From the NCBI RefSeq assembly GCF_009769165.1, contig NZ_CP043476.1, positions 3,169,001 through 3,233,000 on the forward strand: a stretch of DNA of 64,000 nucleotides, given 5' to 3'. Shown here piece by piece: positions 18,190 through 27,475 of the stretch. The translations under genes were made by a program, and so were the position numbers. The notes under the pieces are model-generated. The model was not told where the DNA came from and ran no database searches. It was given only the letters and a program-made list of their open reading frames with translations. How positions within the stretch are numbered: the stretch's first letter is position 1; every line of letters begins with the position of its first letter. The DNA is from Xanthomonas hyacinthi (GTDB lineage: Bacteria; Pseudomonadota; Gammaproteobacteria; Xanthomonadales; Xanthomonadaceae).

Positions 18190-18410
18190 GCGCGAACAAG
18201 CTGCGCCTGGGGCCGCTGCCCAGGACAGAGACCGTCAAGCTCACCTTCGCGTGTTCGGCGAGCCTGAAGGCTGATCTGGATCGCTATGCAACGCTGCATG
18301 CGCAGACCTATGGCGAAGCGGTCGACGCGGCGACGCTCATCCCGCACATGCTGGAAGCGTTCATAGCGCGGGATCGGGGGTTCAGAAAACATCCTGTCTC
18401 AAGCACCTAG
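18186..18410 (+). CDS. DUF2274 family protein, last gene of the trb operon
   Basis: 74 residues. The sequence KLRLGPLPRTETVKLTFACS, LDRYATLHAQTYGEAVDAA and LIPHMLEAFIARDRGF matches the small DUF2274 proteins routinely found just after trbI in Tn4371-like elements. The repeated basic-hydrophobic pattern suggests a ribbon-helix-helix-like DNA-binding fold, which is my inference. It overlaps trbI by four bases. A diverged second copy lies at 26641. No function is established. Confidence 0.8.
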   Translation: MSANKLRLGPLPRTETVKLTFACSASLKADLDRYATLHAQTYGEAVDAATLIPHMLEAFIARDRGFRKHPVSST

Positions 18411-18478
18411 TTCAAGGCAGAACGCGACCCTGTTGGCATTGGCTTCAATTGTTTTGTCGGATTGTCATGTGCGACTCG

Positions 18479-19285
18479 TCAAAAGCTGCGCGATACACCG
18501 ACGAAAATATTAGTAACGCCTTCCTTGTCCTTCTGGATGAGTGGGCTAGCCGTCGCCTTGTCTGGAAGGATTTGATGCGAAACAACGCCGGTCAGCTTCC
18601 AATCCGCATTGATCGCATACGTTGCGCCAAGTGAGAGATGTGGGATGACCAGACTTCCCGGCTTGTAGGAGGCCACACCGCGCGCCACCTCCTTGTCGAG
18701 CGTCCCGTAGTAGTAGTTGGCGCGCTTCTCTGACATCCAAGTCAAGCCAACGTTCGGCACGATCGTCCAGCGGTTCCCCACCTGCCAGAAGTACTGATAG
18801 TTCAGCTTGGCTTCTGCCGCCTTGCTGGCGCCAGTCGCATCAGTCAAGGCTTGAGCAGCCAAAACGCCGTAGCGTCCTTTCCAAGCCGCCTCGATACCAA
18901 CGTCAGCGCCCATCTTGCGGTCTTCCAACTGACTGCGAGACAAGCCGTATTTCGCGAGCGTCGACTCCTTCATGTCTTTGACATCGAGGCCGTCGAACTT
19001 GCCGCTCACGATGGCGCTAACGCTGAACGAGTCGTTGTTCAGGAGGTGCAAACCGCCATAGCCGCCACGCAAGAACAGTCGTTCGCCTTCATACGACAAT
19101 ACCGGGAAAGGCATGACCTTGTCTTTCTGCCCGAGGTAGGTGCCAGTGCGTGCCGAGACCCCGAGACCGAGGTTCCATTTGCCCTGACTGGCATCTTCGA
19201 CTTTGCCATCCTGGGCCATTGCCACTAGAGGCACGGTGAGAATCGCGACACTAAGAATACGTTTGCGCATAGAAAATTCGCTCAT
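18479..19285 (-). CDS. MipA/OmpV family outer-membrane protein
   Basis: 268 residues with a Sec signal ending at VPLVAMAQ. The mature protein alternates short beta strands and turns, with WNLGLGVSARTGTYLGQKDK, FPVLSYEGERLFLRGGYGG and VPNVGLTWMSEKRANYYYG, and ends in an aromatic residue (FVGVSRSF), as expected for an outer-membrane barrel. MipA/OmpV proteins are linked to murein hydrolase scaffolding or small-molecule response. It is on the opposite strand from the trb operon, beside the tetR-RND block, and is probably cargo. An alternative start is the ATG at 19270, and I see no clear ribosome site at either. Confidence 0.85.
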   Translation of the reverse strand: MSEFSMRKRILSVAILTVPLVAMAQDGKVEDASQGKWNLGLGVSARTGTYLGQKDKVMPFPVLSYEGERLFLRGGYGGLHLLNNDSFSVSAIVSGKFDGLDVKDMKESTLAKYGLSRSQLEDRKMGADVGIEAAWKGRYGVLAAQALTDATGASKAAEAKLNYQYFWQVGNRWTIVPNVGLTWMSEKRANYYYGTLDKEVARGVASYKPGSLVIPHLSLGATYAINADWKLTGVVSHQILPDKATASPLIQKDKEGVTNIFVGVSRSF

Positions 19286-19370
19286 AAGAATATTGGGAGA
19301 TGGGAGGGACTACCGTAAGAACGGCATACGTGATGATTGAAAAGAAGAGGTTCAGTGGCGCAGCCGTCTC

Positions 19371-19988
19371 CTAGGATTTAAGGACGCACTTCACAACTCT
19401 GGTCAAAGCGCGAAGCAAGAGATCTCTATCAAGATCAGGCGAATGAACTTGGCGCATCTTCAGACCTTCATAGAGCAATTCGATAACCAGACCGCGTTCC
19501 GCTACCAGCTCTTCCGGAATTCCGTGTCCACCCTCTGCCTTGCTTCGGCTCATACCGCGATGAAAACTTCCGCGCAGCGCCTCTTCGTACTCCTTGAACG
19601 CTTCGGCGATCACCGGATCACGGGTCGCTTCCGCTGTAATTTCCAGCAGGAAAACGGGATGGAGTTCATCGAGTAATGGATCGTGCGGACGCGCGAAGGC
19701 TTCAGTTAAATCTTTTGCGATGTCAGGTGTTTCGCGCTCGGTCTTGTGGCGTTCCAGCGTCGTCGTCAATTGACGCCGTATCACTGCCCTAGTGATCTCG
19801 GCCTTGCTTTCAAAGTACCGGTAGATCAGGCCCGGGCTCATCTCTGCTGCCTCGGCGATGTTGGCTACGCTGGTCGAGTTCAGTCCTATTTCAATGAAGC
19901 ACCGCTGGGCGGCCACCAGGATTCGTTCACGTTGTGCCTCCGCCCGCGCTTCGCCTTGGGGAGTCCGTTGTCGTGTGTTCGTCGCCAT
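19371..19988 (-). CDS. TetR-family repressor of the adjacent RND efflux operon
   Basis: 205 residues from the ATG at 19988. An in-frame ATG at 20102 would place the start at or upstream of the predicted transcription start, so it is less likely. The N-terminal helix-turn-helix is RILVAAQRCFIEIGLNSTSV followed by ANIAEAAEMSPGLIYRYFES, a clear TetR DNA-binding domain. The rest is the helical ligand domain. The promoter at 20107-20135 carries the same 20-bp palindrome as the pump promoter at 26166, so it likely represses both itself and the pump, with a pump substrate acting as inducer. Confidence 0.9.
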   Translation of the reverse strand: MATNTRQRTPQGEARAEAQRERILVAAQRCFIEIGLNSTSVANIAEAAEMSPGLIYRYFESKAEITRAVIRRQLTTTLERHKTERETPDIAKDLTEAFARPHDPLLDELHPVFLLEITAEATRDPVIAEAFKEYEEALRGSFHRGMSRSKAEGGHGIPEELVAERGLVIELLYEGLKMRQVHSPDLDRDLLLRALTRVVKCVLKS

Positions 19989-20105
19989 GGTTTTTCCTTG
20001 TTCAATTGCCCCAAACTCTGCTGGTTGCTTCCGGGTGCATTGCGTCTCTGGTTGACGGTTGCTCAACCTGGAATACAGAGAGCCTCGCAGTGCGTTGATC
20101 ATATT

Positions 20106-20135
20106 GAGAATAAACGTTCACTCTCTTTTTGTCAA
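20106..20135 (-). promoter_or_regulatory. tetR promoter with overlapping palindromic operator
   Basis: Reading the minus strand, TTGACA (20130-20135), a 17-base spacer and TATTCT (20107-20112) form a promoter. The spacer and -10 box contain the imperfect palindrome GAGAGTGAACGTTTATTCTC (20106-20125; 8 of 10 positions paired), nearly the same as the one at 26166-26185. Confidence 0.7.
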
Positions 20136-20166
20136 TGGCTGACCTTACTTGTCGTCAAGCTTGTAT

Positions 20167-20376
20167 TCAGCCCTGGCCCTCGCTCTGAGCGGGTTCCAGC
20201 GTGGTCCAAGTCAGCAACACTTCAAGACCGCTGAAAATGCCGTAGACCCCCGCGACGGCGAAGTAACCCAGGCTCATGGTCGAGCCCCCTTGCGAACCAT
20301 CGGGCAGCGACATGTGGTAATCCACGCGATGACATCGGCCCGGCGCCAAGACCCGTCGTGCAATGGCTTCGCTCAC
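20167..20376 (-). CDS. Small hypothetical ORF after the outer-membrane factor gene
   Basis: 69 codons on the minus strand, starting ten bases past the stop of the outer-membrane factor. The translation has a hydrophobic stretch (MSLGYFAVAGVYGIFSGLEV) that could be one membrane helix. I do not recognise it and there is no strong ribosome site. It may be a chance ORF in the roughly 280-base gap between the efflux operon and the tetR promoter. Confidence 0.25.
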   Translation of the reverse strand: MSEAIARRVLAPGRCHRVDYHMSLPDGSQGGSTMSLGYFAVAGVYGIFSGLEVLLTWTTLEPAQSEGQG

Positions 20377-20385
20377 ACCACGGAA

Positions 20386-21786
20386 TCATTGCGAACCTCC
20401 ACCGACGACCTTGTACAAAGTGACCCGGTTGGCCAGTTCGGCCTGCCGCACGCCGATCAACCCTTGCTGAGCCGCGTATAAGGTGCGCTGCGCGTCGAGC
20501 TGAGTCAGGTAGCTGTCCCGTCCTGCGGAATAGCGGGCCTGCGAGAGGTCGTAGGTGCGCGTCGCGGCTTCCACTAGAGCCTGCTGCGCCTGCCGCTGCC
20601 GCCCCAGGACGGCCAAGGATGCGAGCGCATCGGCCGTCTCTCGGAAGCCAGACTGGATCGCTTTTTCGTACGCCGCCAGTGCGATATCGCGGTCTGCCGT
20701 GGCGCCAGCCAGATTCGCGTCCAGCCGTCCCGCCTGAAAGATTGGCAGGCTGACCTTTGGCGCGAAACTCCAGGCGCGGCTTCCGCTCTCGAACAGGTCC
20801 GACAAGCTTGTACTGGCGGTGCCCACTGACCCCGTCAGGCTGATCGATGGGAAATAGGCGGCACGTGCGGCACCGATGTTGGCATTGGCGGCGCGCATCT
20901 GGTGTTCGGCAGCGACGATGTCCGGCCGACGCAACAGGATGTCCGACGGCGCCCCCTCTGGGAGTTTCAAGCTGTTCACGGTCACCGCATTCAACTCGAC
21001 CGCAAGTCCATCCAGATTCACCGGGTGACCGACCAGCAGGGTCAGCGCATTGAGGTCGCGCTCCACCTGTCCGGTGTACTGCGCCTCCTCGGCCCGAGCC
21101 GCCTCAAGCTGCGTGCGCGCCTGATTGAGCTCCAGCGCAGAAGCGTTGCCCAACGCATGGCGTCTCACGGCCAAGTCGTAGGATTTCTCCTGGGTCGCAA
21201 GCGTCGACTTGGCGATGCCCAGCCGCTCACGGTCAGCAACCAGCGTCAGATAGGCATTGGCTACTTCAGCCACGAGGCTCAACTGCACGCTGCTCTGTGT
21301 CTCCTCCTGGGCCAGATAGCGCAGCAGCGCCGCCGCACTCAGTTCACGCACGCGGCCGAAGAGATCCAGTTCGAAGCTGGCGACGCCCAGTCCGACGCTG
21401 TAGGCCTGCGACACTGGAGCATCGCCACCCGTGCGCTCCCCGACGCCTGTGACCTGCAGCAACGGAAGGCGATCGGCGCGTTGGACCCGGTACAAGGCAC
21501 GCGCTTTCTCGACGTTGAGGACCGAGACCCGCAGGTCACGGTTGTTTTCGAGCGCTTGCGAAATGAGTCCAGACAATTTGATGTCTGTGAAGAACTCGCG
21601 CCATCCAGCGTCGGACCGGATTGGTCCCGCATCAGGAACATCAGCAGCCAGTTCAGCCCACGTGCCCGTCGGCCATTGTGCGGCGACGTTAGGTTGAGCC
21701 TCAGGCACGGATGGCGACAAACTCATACACCCGGCAAGCAGAGAGACCACGGCGCCTACGATGAGCGTTTGCACGTTCTTGTTCAT
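20386..21786 (-). CDS. RND efflux outer-membrane factor (OprM/NodT-type lipoprotein)
   Basis: 466 residues from the ATG at 21786, which overlaps the pump gene stop. A longer open frame upstream lies antiphase within the pump gene and is rejected. The N-terminus [20 protein letters not shown] has lipobox LAGC. Two OEP repeats follow, with [40 protein letters not shown] and [20 protein letters not shown] being typical of trimeric TolC-like channels. It forms the exit duct of the tripartite pump encoded with 21783-26125. Confidence 0.93.
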   Translation of the reverse strand: MNKNVQTLIVGAVVSLLAGCMSLSPSVPEAQPNVAAQWPTGTWAELAADVPDAGPIRSDAGWREFFTDIKLSGLISQALENNRDLRVSVLNVEKARALYRVQRADRLPLLQVTGVGERTGGDAPVSQAYSVGLGVASFELDLFGRVRELSAAALLRYLAQEETQSSVQLSLVAEVANAYLTLVADRERLGIAKSTLATQEKSYDLAVRRHALGNASALELNQARTQLEAARAEEAQYTGQVERDLNALTLLVGHPVNLDGLAVELNAVTVNSLKLPEGAPSDILLRRPDIVAAEHQMRAANANIGAARAAYFPSISLTGSVGTASTSLSDLFESGSRAWSFAPKVSLPIFQAGRLDANLAGATADRDIALAAYEKAIQSGFRETADALASLAVLGRQRQAQQALVEAATRTYDLSQARYSAGRDSYLTQLDAQRTLYAAQQGLIGVRQAELANRVTLYKVVGGGSQ

Positions 21787-24700
21787 GGGACTTCTCCCGC
21801 GGGGGCGACGATCAGCGGGTCTTGGCCGGATGCCTTGCGCTGGACAAACAGTCGCTCCACCACCACGAAGAACAACGGGATGAAGAACAACCCAAGCAAC
21901 GTGCCGACCACCATGCCGCCGAGCACACCAGTCCCGATGGCACGTTGCGCGCCGGAGCCAGCACCCGATGCCAGCGCGAGGGGGAGCACCCCCAAACCAA
22001 AGGCCAGTGAAGTCATCAGAATGGGCCGCAAGCGATCGCGTACCGCGGCCATCGTGGCCGCAATAAGTTCCGCGCCGCTTTCGAGGTTGGCCTTGGCGAA
22101 CTCGACGATCAGGATGGCGTTCTTGCTCGTCAGGCCCACGGTGGTCAACATCGCAACCTGGAAGTAGATGTCGCGCTCCATGCCGGTGAGCGAAGCTGCC
22201 AGCGCCGTCCCCAGTACACCCAGCGGTGCAACCAGGAGAACGGCCGTCGGAATGGTCCAGCTTTCGTACAGCGCGGCCAGACACAGGAAGACGATCAAGA
22301 GTGACAGCGTGTACAGCAAAGGCGTCTGTGCACCAGCCTGGCGCTCCTGAAAGGAAAGCCCCGACCACTCAATGCCAAAGCCTGGCGGCAGTTCTGCCGC
22401 GTGGCGCTCAATCGCTGCCATGGCTTGGCCCGAGCTGGTTCCCGGTGCGGGCTCGCCCTGAATTTCGAGGGCGGAGATGCCGTTGTAGCGCTCCAGGCGC
22501 GGCGAGCCGTAGGACCATTGCGACGATGCAAAGGCGCTGAACGGCACCATCTGGCCCTCGGCGTTGCGCACCGACCATTGGTTGAAGTCCTCCGGCACCA
22601 TGCGGTACGGACCGTCGGACTGCAGCATCACGCGCTTGACGCGCCCACGGTCGAGGAAGTCATCGACATAGCTGCCGCCCCAGGCCGTCGAAAGCGTCGC
22701 GTTGATCTGCGCCGTGGACAGGCCCAACGCAGACGCCTTGGCATGGTCGATCTTCAGCCGCAACTGCGGCGTGTCTTCCATGCCGTTGGGACGCACGTTA
22801 ACCAAGCTCTTGTCCTTGGCGACTGCTGCCAGCAGTTGGTTACGCGCTGCCAGCAAGGCCTCGCGCCCCTGGCCTCCGTTGTCCTGAAGGAAGAAGGTGA
22901 AGCCTGCGGCCGTACCTAGCTCCGGCATGGCTGGCGGCGAGAAGGCGAACGCGAATGCGTCCTTGATGCTCGCAAACGCGCCCATCGCACGTCCTGCTAC
23001 GGCGTCGACCGATTGCTCTTCAGTCTTGCGTTCTCCCCAGTCCTTCAACTTGACGAAGGCCAGCGCTACGTTCTGGCCCGTGCCGCCGAAGCTGAAGCCT
23101 TGAATGGTGAAGACAGACTCTGCCGCCTCTTTTTCTTTGGTCAAGAAATACTGCTCGACCTTCTCCACCGAATGGAGCGTGCGGCCCTGCGTGGCGCCGA
23201 CAGGCGCTTGCACCATCGAGAACAGAATGCCTTGGTCTTCCTGCGGCAGGAATGAACTGGGCAGGCGCATGAACAACAGCACCATGAGGGCCACCAAGGC
23301 GAAGAAGATCGCCATGAACCGCTTGGAACGGCTCAGGATGCCGCCGATCGAGCGTTGGTAGCGCGCACTGCCGCTGTCAAAAGTGCGGTTGAACCATCCG
23401 AAGAACCCACGTTGACCATGGTGCTGCCCTTTGGGCAGCTGCTTAAGTAGGGTCGCGCACAAGGCCGGAGTGAGCACGATGGCAACCAGCACGGAGAGCG
23501 CCATCGCAGAAACGATGGTGATCGAGAACTGTCTGTAGATGACACCCGTGGAGCCAGACATGAAGGCCATGGGCACGAACACCGCCGACAACACGAGACC
23601 GATGCCGACCAGGGCGCCGGTGATCTGGCTCATGGACTTGCGCGTGGCTTCCAGCGGCGACAGTCCCTCCTCGGACATGATTCGCTCTACGTTCTCCACC
23701 ACCACGATGGCATCGTCGACCAAAAGGCCGATGGCCAGCACCATCGCGAACATGGTGAGCATGTTGATGGAGAACCCCAGCGCGGCAAGAACACCGAAGG
23801 TGCCTAGCAGCACTACTGGCACCGCGATGGTCGGAATGAGCGTCGCGCGGAAGTTCTGCAGGAACAGATACATCACCACAAAGACCAACGCGATGGCTTC
23901 CACCAAGGTCTTCACCACGCCCTCGATGGACACACGCACGAACGGCGTGCTGTCAAAGGGCGTATAGGCCTTCAATCCCTTTGGGAAAAAAGGCTGCAGT
24001 TGTTCCAGGCGCTGCTTGATGCCCGTAGCGACTTGAAGCGCATTCGCGCCGGTCGCCAGCGTGACGGCAATGCCGCCGGCCGGCTTGCCGTTGAAGCGTG
24101 AGACAACGTCGTAGCTCTCAGCCCCCATCGCGATGCGGGCCACATCGCCCAGCCGCAGGATGGAGCCGTCAGTGTTGCTGCGCAGGACGATGCTTCTGAA
24201 CTCTTCAGGTGCATGTAGACGGTCCTGCGCCGTGATGGTCGCGTTGATCTGCTGGTTGTCGGTGGCCGGTGTACCACCGAGCGAGCCGACCGCGACCTGT
24301 GCGTTCTGGGCGCGGATCGCGGCCGCGATGTCATCCGGCGTGAGCTTGTAGGTATTGAGCTTGTTAGGGTCCAGCCAGATGCGCATGGCGTACTTGCTGC
24401 CGAATACCTGGATGTTGCCGACGCCGGGCACGCGGCTGAGTGGATCAACGAGGTTGGCTCCGACGTAGTCCGAAATGTCGTCCTTGTCCATGCTGCCGTC
24501 TTCGGAGACGAAGGCGAGAACCTGCAAGAACCCGGTGCTGGACTTGGACACATTGATTCCCTGGCGTTGCACCTCCTGCGGTAGCAGCGGTGTCGCCGCC
24601 TGCAGCTTGTTCTGCACCTGGACCTGGGCGGTGTCGGGGTTGGTGCCGCTCTGAAAGGTCAGCACCACAGAGGCGCTGCCGTCTGCCGAACTGGTCGAGG

Positions 24701-24935
24701 AGAAGTACAGCAGGCCGTCCAAGCCTTTCATGTTCTGCTCGATGATCTGCGTCACCGAGTCTTCAACCACTTTGGCCGATGCGCCTGGGTAGTTCGCAGA
24801 GATCGAGATCGTGGGTGGCGCGATCGTCGGGTACTGCGAGATGGGCAGCGTGAAGATTGCAAGACCACCTGCGAGCATCACGATGATGGCAATGACCCAG
24901 GCGAAGATGGGACGGTCAATGAAGAAGCGAGCCAT
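21783..24935 (-). CDS. RND multidrug efflux pump, HAE1 (AcrB/MexB) family
   Basis: 1050 residues, the standard length. It opens [20 protein letters not shown]. The proton-relay residues are present: the Asp pair in [15 protein letters not shown] (fourth helix) and the Lys in [15 protein letters not shown]. The two large periplasmic loops are complete ([40 protein letters not shown]). It exports hydrophobic drugs or solvents from the inner membrane and periplasm. The operon order is fusion protein, pump, outer-membrane factor, with 11-base and minus-4-base spacing. It is cargo between two right-end copies of the conjugative element. Substrate range cannot be read from sequence. Confidence 0.95.
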   Translation of the reverse strand: MARFFIDRPIFAWVIAIIVMLAGGLAIFTLPISQYPTIAPPTISISANYPGASAKVVEDSVTQIIEQNMKGLDGLLYFSSTSSADGSASVVLTFQSGTNPDTAQVQVQNKLQAATPLLPQEVQRQGINVSKSSTGFLQVLAFVSEDGSMDKDDISDYVGANLVDPLSRVPGVGNIQVFGSKYAMRIWLDPNKLNTYKLTPDDIAAAIRAQNAQVAVGSLGGTPATDNQQINATITAQDRLHAPEEFRSIVLRSNTDGSILRLGDVARIAMGAESYDVVSRFNGKPAGGIAVTLATGANALQVATGIKQRLEQLQPFFPKGLKAYTPFDSTPFVRVSIEGVVKTLVEAIALVFVVMYLFLQNFRATLIPTIAVPVVLLGTFGVLAALGFSINMLTMFAMVLAIGLLVDDAIVVVENVERIMSEEGLSPLEATRKSMSQITGALVGIGLVLSAVFVPMAFMSGSTGVIYRQFSITIVSAMALSVLVAIVLTPALCATLLKQLPKGQHHGQRGFFGWFNRTFDSGSARYQRSIGGILSRSKRFMAIFFALVALMVLLFMRLPSSFLPQEDQGILFSMVQAPVGATQGRTLHSVEKVEQYFLTKEKEAAESVFTIQGFSFGGTGQNVALAFVKLKDWGERKTEEQSVDAVAGRAMGAFASIKDAFAFAFSPPAMPELGTAAGFTFFLQDNGGQGREALLAARNQLLAAVAKDKSLVNVRPNGMEDTPQLRLKIDHAKASALGLSTAQINATLSTAWGGSYVDDFLDRGRVKRVMLQSDGPYRMVPEDFNQWSVRNAEGQMVPFSAFASSQWSYGSPRLERYNGISALEIQGEPAPGTSSGQAMAAIERHAAELPPGFGIEWSGLSFQERQAGAQTPLLYTLSLLIVFLCLAALYESWTIPTAVLLVAPLGVLGTALAASLTGMERDIYFQVAMLTTVGLTSKNAILIVEFAKANLESGAELIAATMAAVRDRLRPILMTSLAFGLGVLPLALASGAGSGAQRAIGTGVLGGMVVGTLLGLFFIPLFFVVVERLFVQRKASGQDPLIVAPAGEVP

Positions 24936-24946
24936 GGTCTGTCCTC

Positions 24947-26125
24947 TCAGCGCACGCCGGCGGCGCTGGCTGCCGGGGAGCCCGCTGGAGCGGGAGCGGC
25001 CTTGGCTTCGGTCGTCTTCACCGCGATGCCGGGCTGGATCTTTTGCAGACCTTCCACGATGACCTTGTCACCTGCGGCCAGCCCGCCATCCACAAGCCAC
25101 TTGTCGCCCACGGTGCGGTTTGCCTGGATGGCGCGCTGCTCAACCTTGCCGCCCTTGTCGACCACCATAACGGTGGCATCACCCTTCGGACCGCGAGCAA
25201 CGCCTTGCTGAGGGACCAACAGGGCCTCCTGGCGTGTTCCGTTGCCGACGATGGCACGTACGTACATGCCGGGCATGAGAAGTTGGTCCGGGTTCTTGAC
25301 GACAACACGCAAGGAAAAACTTCCCGTCGTTGGGTCGACCGTCATCTCCGAGAAGGCCAGTTTGCCGCTGTGCGCATAGGGCGTGCCGTCTTCGAGCAGG
25401 ATCGAGACAGGCAACGCGCCGCCGTCCTTCAGTGAGCCAGAAGACAATTCCTTGCGCAGGGCTAGCAGTTCTGCGCTGGACTGGCTGAGGTCCACATAGA
25501 TCGGGTCCAGTTGCTGCACCGTCGCGAGTGCCGCACTTTGGTTGGCTGTGACCAGCGCACCTTGCGTTACGGACGATCGGCCGATTTGGCCGCTGATGGG
25601 CGAGGTGATCCGTGCAAAGCCTAAGGTGACGGCGCTGCCATCGGTGTTGGCCTGCGCGGCCTTCAAATCTGCTTCGGCTTGACGCAGTGACGCCAGGGCA
25701 TCGTCGTTGTCCTGCTGGCTAACCGCTTCGATACGCGCGAGGTCAGCCGTACGCTTCTGCGTCAGCCTGGCATTGGCCACGGTGGCCTGCGCCCGCGCCA
25801 AGTTGGCTTCGGCGTTGTTGAAGGTGGCCCGGTAACTCGCATCGTCCAGTTGGTAGAGGGCCTGGCCGGCCTGCACGCGTCCGCCTTCGGTGAACAGGCG
25901 CCGCGCGACGATGCCATTGACCTGCGGCCGAACCTCGGCGATCAAGGACGGAGCCACACGACCAGGCAGCTCCCGCGTCAAGGTCACGGGCTGTGGCTGC
26001 AAAGTGACGACGACGACCTCCGGCTGGCCTGCGCGAGCTACGGGCGCGCCCTCCTTGCTGCAACTGGCGAGAACAACGGGTAATAGGCCCGCGATAAGCA
26101 GACGAGAGGGAGAAAACAAGGACAT
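24947..26125 (-). CDS. RND efflux periplasmic adaptor (membrane fusion protein, AcrA/MexA type)
   Basis: 392 residues from the ATG at 26125. The lipoprotein signal [20 protein letters not shown] ends at SC. The domains are the barrel-sandwich and lipoyl halves ([40 protein letters not shown]) around a helical hairpin, then beta-barrel and membrane-proximal regions ([20 protein letters not shown]). In-frame ATGs at 26152 and 26245 exist. The first lies only a few bases after the predicted transcription start and the second upstream of the promoter, so 26125 is preferred although it lacks a clear ribosome site. Confidence 0.92.
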   Translation of the reverse strand: MSLFSPSRLLIAGLLPVVLASCSKEGAPVARAGQPEVVVVTLQPQPVTLTRELPGRVAPSLIAEVRPQVNGIVARRLFTEGGRVQAGQALYQLDDASYRATFNNAEANLARAQATVANARLTQKRTADLARIEAVSQQDNDDALASLRQAEADLKAAQANTDGSAVTLGFARITSPISGQIGRSSVTQGALVTANQSAALATVQQLDPIYVDLSQSSAELLALRKELSSGSLKDGGALPVSILLEDGTPYAHSGKLAFSEMTVDPTTGSFSLRVVVKNPDQLLMPGMYVRAIVGNGTRQEALLVPQQGVARGPKGDATVMVVDKGGKVEQRAIQANRTVGDKWLVDGGLAAGDKVIVEGLQKIQPGIAVKTTEAKAAPAPAGSPAASAAGVR

Positions 26126-26165
26126 CGAGCGAGTTCTAAAGGAGGCGGCCATGCCACCGACAAAC

Positions 26166-26197
26166 GAGAGTAAACGTTCATTCTCTTTTCTTGTCAA
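26166..26197 (-). promoter_or_regulatory. RND operon promoter with TetR-type operator
   Basis: On the minus strand, TTGACA (26192-26197), a 17-base spacer and TTTACT (26169-26174). The palindrome GAGAATGAACGTTTACTCTC (26166-26185; 8 of 10 positions paired) covers the -10 box, so repressor binding would block polymerase. It is the sister site of 20106-20125. The 317 bases from here to 26502 contain no gene that I can support. Confidence 0.75.
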
Positions 26198-26502
26198 GTT
26201 ATTTTTGCGCGCGATGCTTACCAAGCTCGGTTTCGGACGGTTCACGAGGCGAAAGGCCGTGAGTACGGCTCCGTGTACGTCGTGATTCCACCCAATCGTG
26301 CCCCTGAAAACCGGGGGTGAATCCCTTTTTTGAATCGTGGGAAGTCAATCGGCGCTGCTCTTACGTCTGTCAGCGCAAGTGTTTCGTACGCATTGACCGT
26401 GGTCGACATGCCGCCCCGGATCAGCGCTTCTCTTTGCCGTCGTCGAGCTGTTCAATCCGCAATCGAGCACGCGCGGTCGCTTGCTGGAGCCGCTCCGCCA
26501 TT

Positions 26503-26640
26503 AAGTCCGATCTGCCGGCGATGTGATTGCCACTGTGACTGAGCCGGTCTACGACACGGCCACCGGCGAATTCCTGTTGATGCGCCTCATGGGCAAGTGC
26601 GGCCGTATCAGCCGCTGTTCTTCGTCAAGGGGACATCGCG
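26503..26640 (+). pseudogene. Decayed trbI remnant from a second element copy
   Basis: About 137 bases align with trbI. The part AAGTCCGATCTGCC through the codons for VTEPVYDTATG matches trbI from 17648 on, with a one-base deletion after CTGCC that breaks the frame. The match then jumps from LMGK straight to the last codons (RPYQPLFFVKGTSR), so roughly 370 bases of the gene are deleted. The junction to the following DUF2274 gene (ACATCGCGATGAGCGC) is the same as at 18180. It is non-coding debris that marks a former trb operon end. Confidence 0.85.
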
Positions 26641-26886
26641 ATGAGCGCGAACAAGCTGCGACTGGGACCGCTACCCAGGACAGAGACCGTCAAGCTCACC
26701 TTCGCGTGTTCTGCCCGCCTAAACCTTGACCGCTATGCCGCGCTGCATGCGCAGACCTATGGCGAAGCGGTCGATGCGATGACGCTGATCCCGTACATGC
26801 TGGAAGCGTTCATAGCGCGGGATCGCGGCTTCAGAAGAGCCGACGCCATCAAACCGGTCGGACGCAAGACTTCTGGTGTCAGCTAA
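26641..26886 (+). CDS. Second, diverged DUF2274 gene
   Basis: 81 residues. It starts MSANKLRLGPLPRTETVKLT as at 18186 and keeps AALHAQTYGEAVDAMTLIPY and MLEAFIARDRGFRRA. A six-base deletion removes two residues near position 28 (ARLNLDRY against ASLKADLDRY), and the tail differs. The numerous synonymous and nonsynonymous changes show that it came from a related but distinct element rather than a fresh duplication. Without an intact upstream trbI or operon promoter it may be silent. Confidence 0.6.
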   Translation: MSANKLRLGPLPRTETVKLTFACSARLNLDRYAALHAQTYGEAVDAMTLIPYMLEAFIARDRGFRRADAIKPVGRKTSGVS

Positions 26887-26917
26887 AAAGAATCGACTGC
26901 GAATCACTCATCCAACC

Positions 26918-26949
26918 AAAAAAGCCGTTCCCGCAGATGCGGGAACGGC
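26918..26949 (-). terminator. Rho-independent terminator of the tRNA-Leu gene
   Basis: On the minus strand an 11-bp perfect stem GCCGTTCCCGC / GCGGGAACGGC with an ATCT loop is followed by six T. It starts eight bases after the tRNA CCA end, so it ends tRNA transcription and sits between the tRNA and the element remnant. Confidence 0.9.
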
Positions 26950-26957
26950 TTGTGCGT

Positions 26958-27275
26958 TGGTGCCCGAGGCCGGAATCGAACCGGCATGACCGTGAGGTCG
27001 AGGGATTTTCTTACCACTTCGACTTTCGCCGCCAGCGCATGCGCTGTTCGTGGTCTGGAGCACGCCTTCACCATAGCCTTGCGGCCGTAGGTGCCCGCCG
27101 TCTGCTCTCTACACCTTCCCACGAACCTTTCGATTCAGGGCTTGGCTCGGCGTTGGCTCGGACGCTTGCGCGTCCAGGGCGTTCACCGACTTTGACGGAC
27201 TTCACCTTCGGAGTTTCCTCCGGAGGGCTCAAATTGCTTCAAGTCCCTTGTGTCTACCAGTTTCACCACTCGGGC
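26958..27275 (-). tRNA. tRNA-Leu(UAA), split by a group I intron
   Basis: Exons 27241-27275 (35 nt) and 26958-27009 (52 nt) join to an 87-nt leucine tRNA. The acceptor stem GCCCGAG pairs with CTCGGGC, with discriminator A and an encoded CCA. The anticodon arm AGGGA-CUUAAAA-UCCCU gives anticodon UAA, the long variable arm pairs GACC with GGTC, and the T arm is GCCGG-TTCGATT-CCGGC. The intron lies between U34 and A35. Conventional tRNA finders may miss or misplace this gene because the intron is large. A TATAGT box at 27331-27336 could be the -10, without a clear -35. Confidence 0.93.
27010..27240 (-). ncRNA. Group I self-splicing intron (IC3-like) in the tRNA-Leu anticodon loop
   Basis: 231 nt, no ORF. 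The 5' exon ends in U and the intron ends in G, as group I chemistry needs. The internal guide GAG (27228-27230) pairs with exon CUU to give the U-G splice-site pair of P1. P2 is capped by a GAAA tetraloop (GGAG-GAAA-CUCC). The core AACGCCGAGCCAAGCC (27139-27154), GAAGGTGTAGAGA and AGACGGC (within 27089-27119) and GTGCTCCAG (27055-27063) match the Azoarcus and cyanobacterial tRNA introns as I recall them. P7 forms from AGCA and TGCT. A GCGAAAGT hairpin near the 3' end fits P9 with a GNRA loop. Confidence 0.9.
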
Positions 27276-27475
27276 TGGCTTGACTCGTTAACGAATCCAT
27301 TTTCGCCCGGCCACCACCGGGCTTGCTCCAACTATACCGCTCGCTTGGCTCCTGGCTGGCTCCCAGCCTTCCAAGAGACCAACCTAGGCTGCGTGCCCGA
27401 AGGCCTGGAAGCCCGCGCCATCACTAGCTTTGCGGGCTACTTCCTTGCAAGGAAAAAGACTTGACAAAGGAGGTT

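Noticed and set aside
20386..22368. Outer-membrane factor with a 194-residue N-terminal extension
   Set aside because: The extension runs antiphase within the conserved RND pump gene and precedes a perfect lipoprotein signal at 21786.
27305..27322. GCCCGG/CCGGGC hairpin upstream of the tRNA as a terminator of the BamE-like gene
   Set aside because: The stem is only six bases with no T-run on the relevant strand, so termination is not supported.
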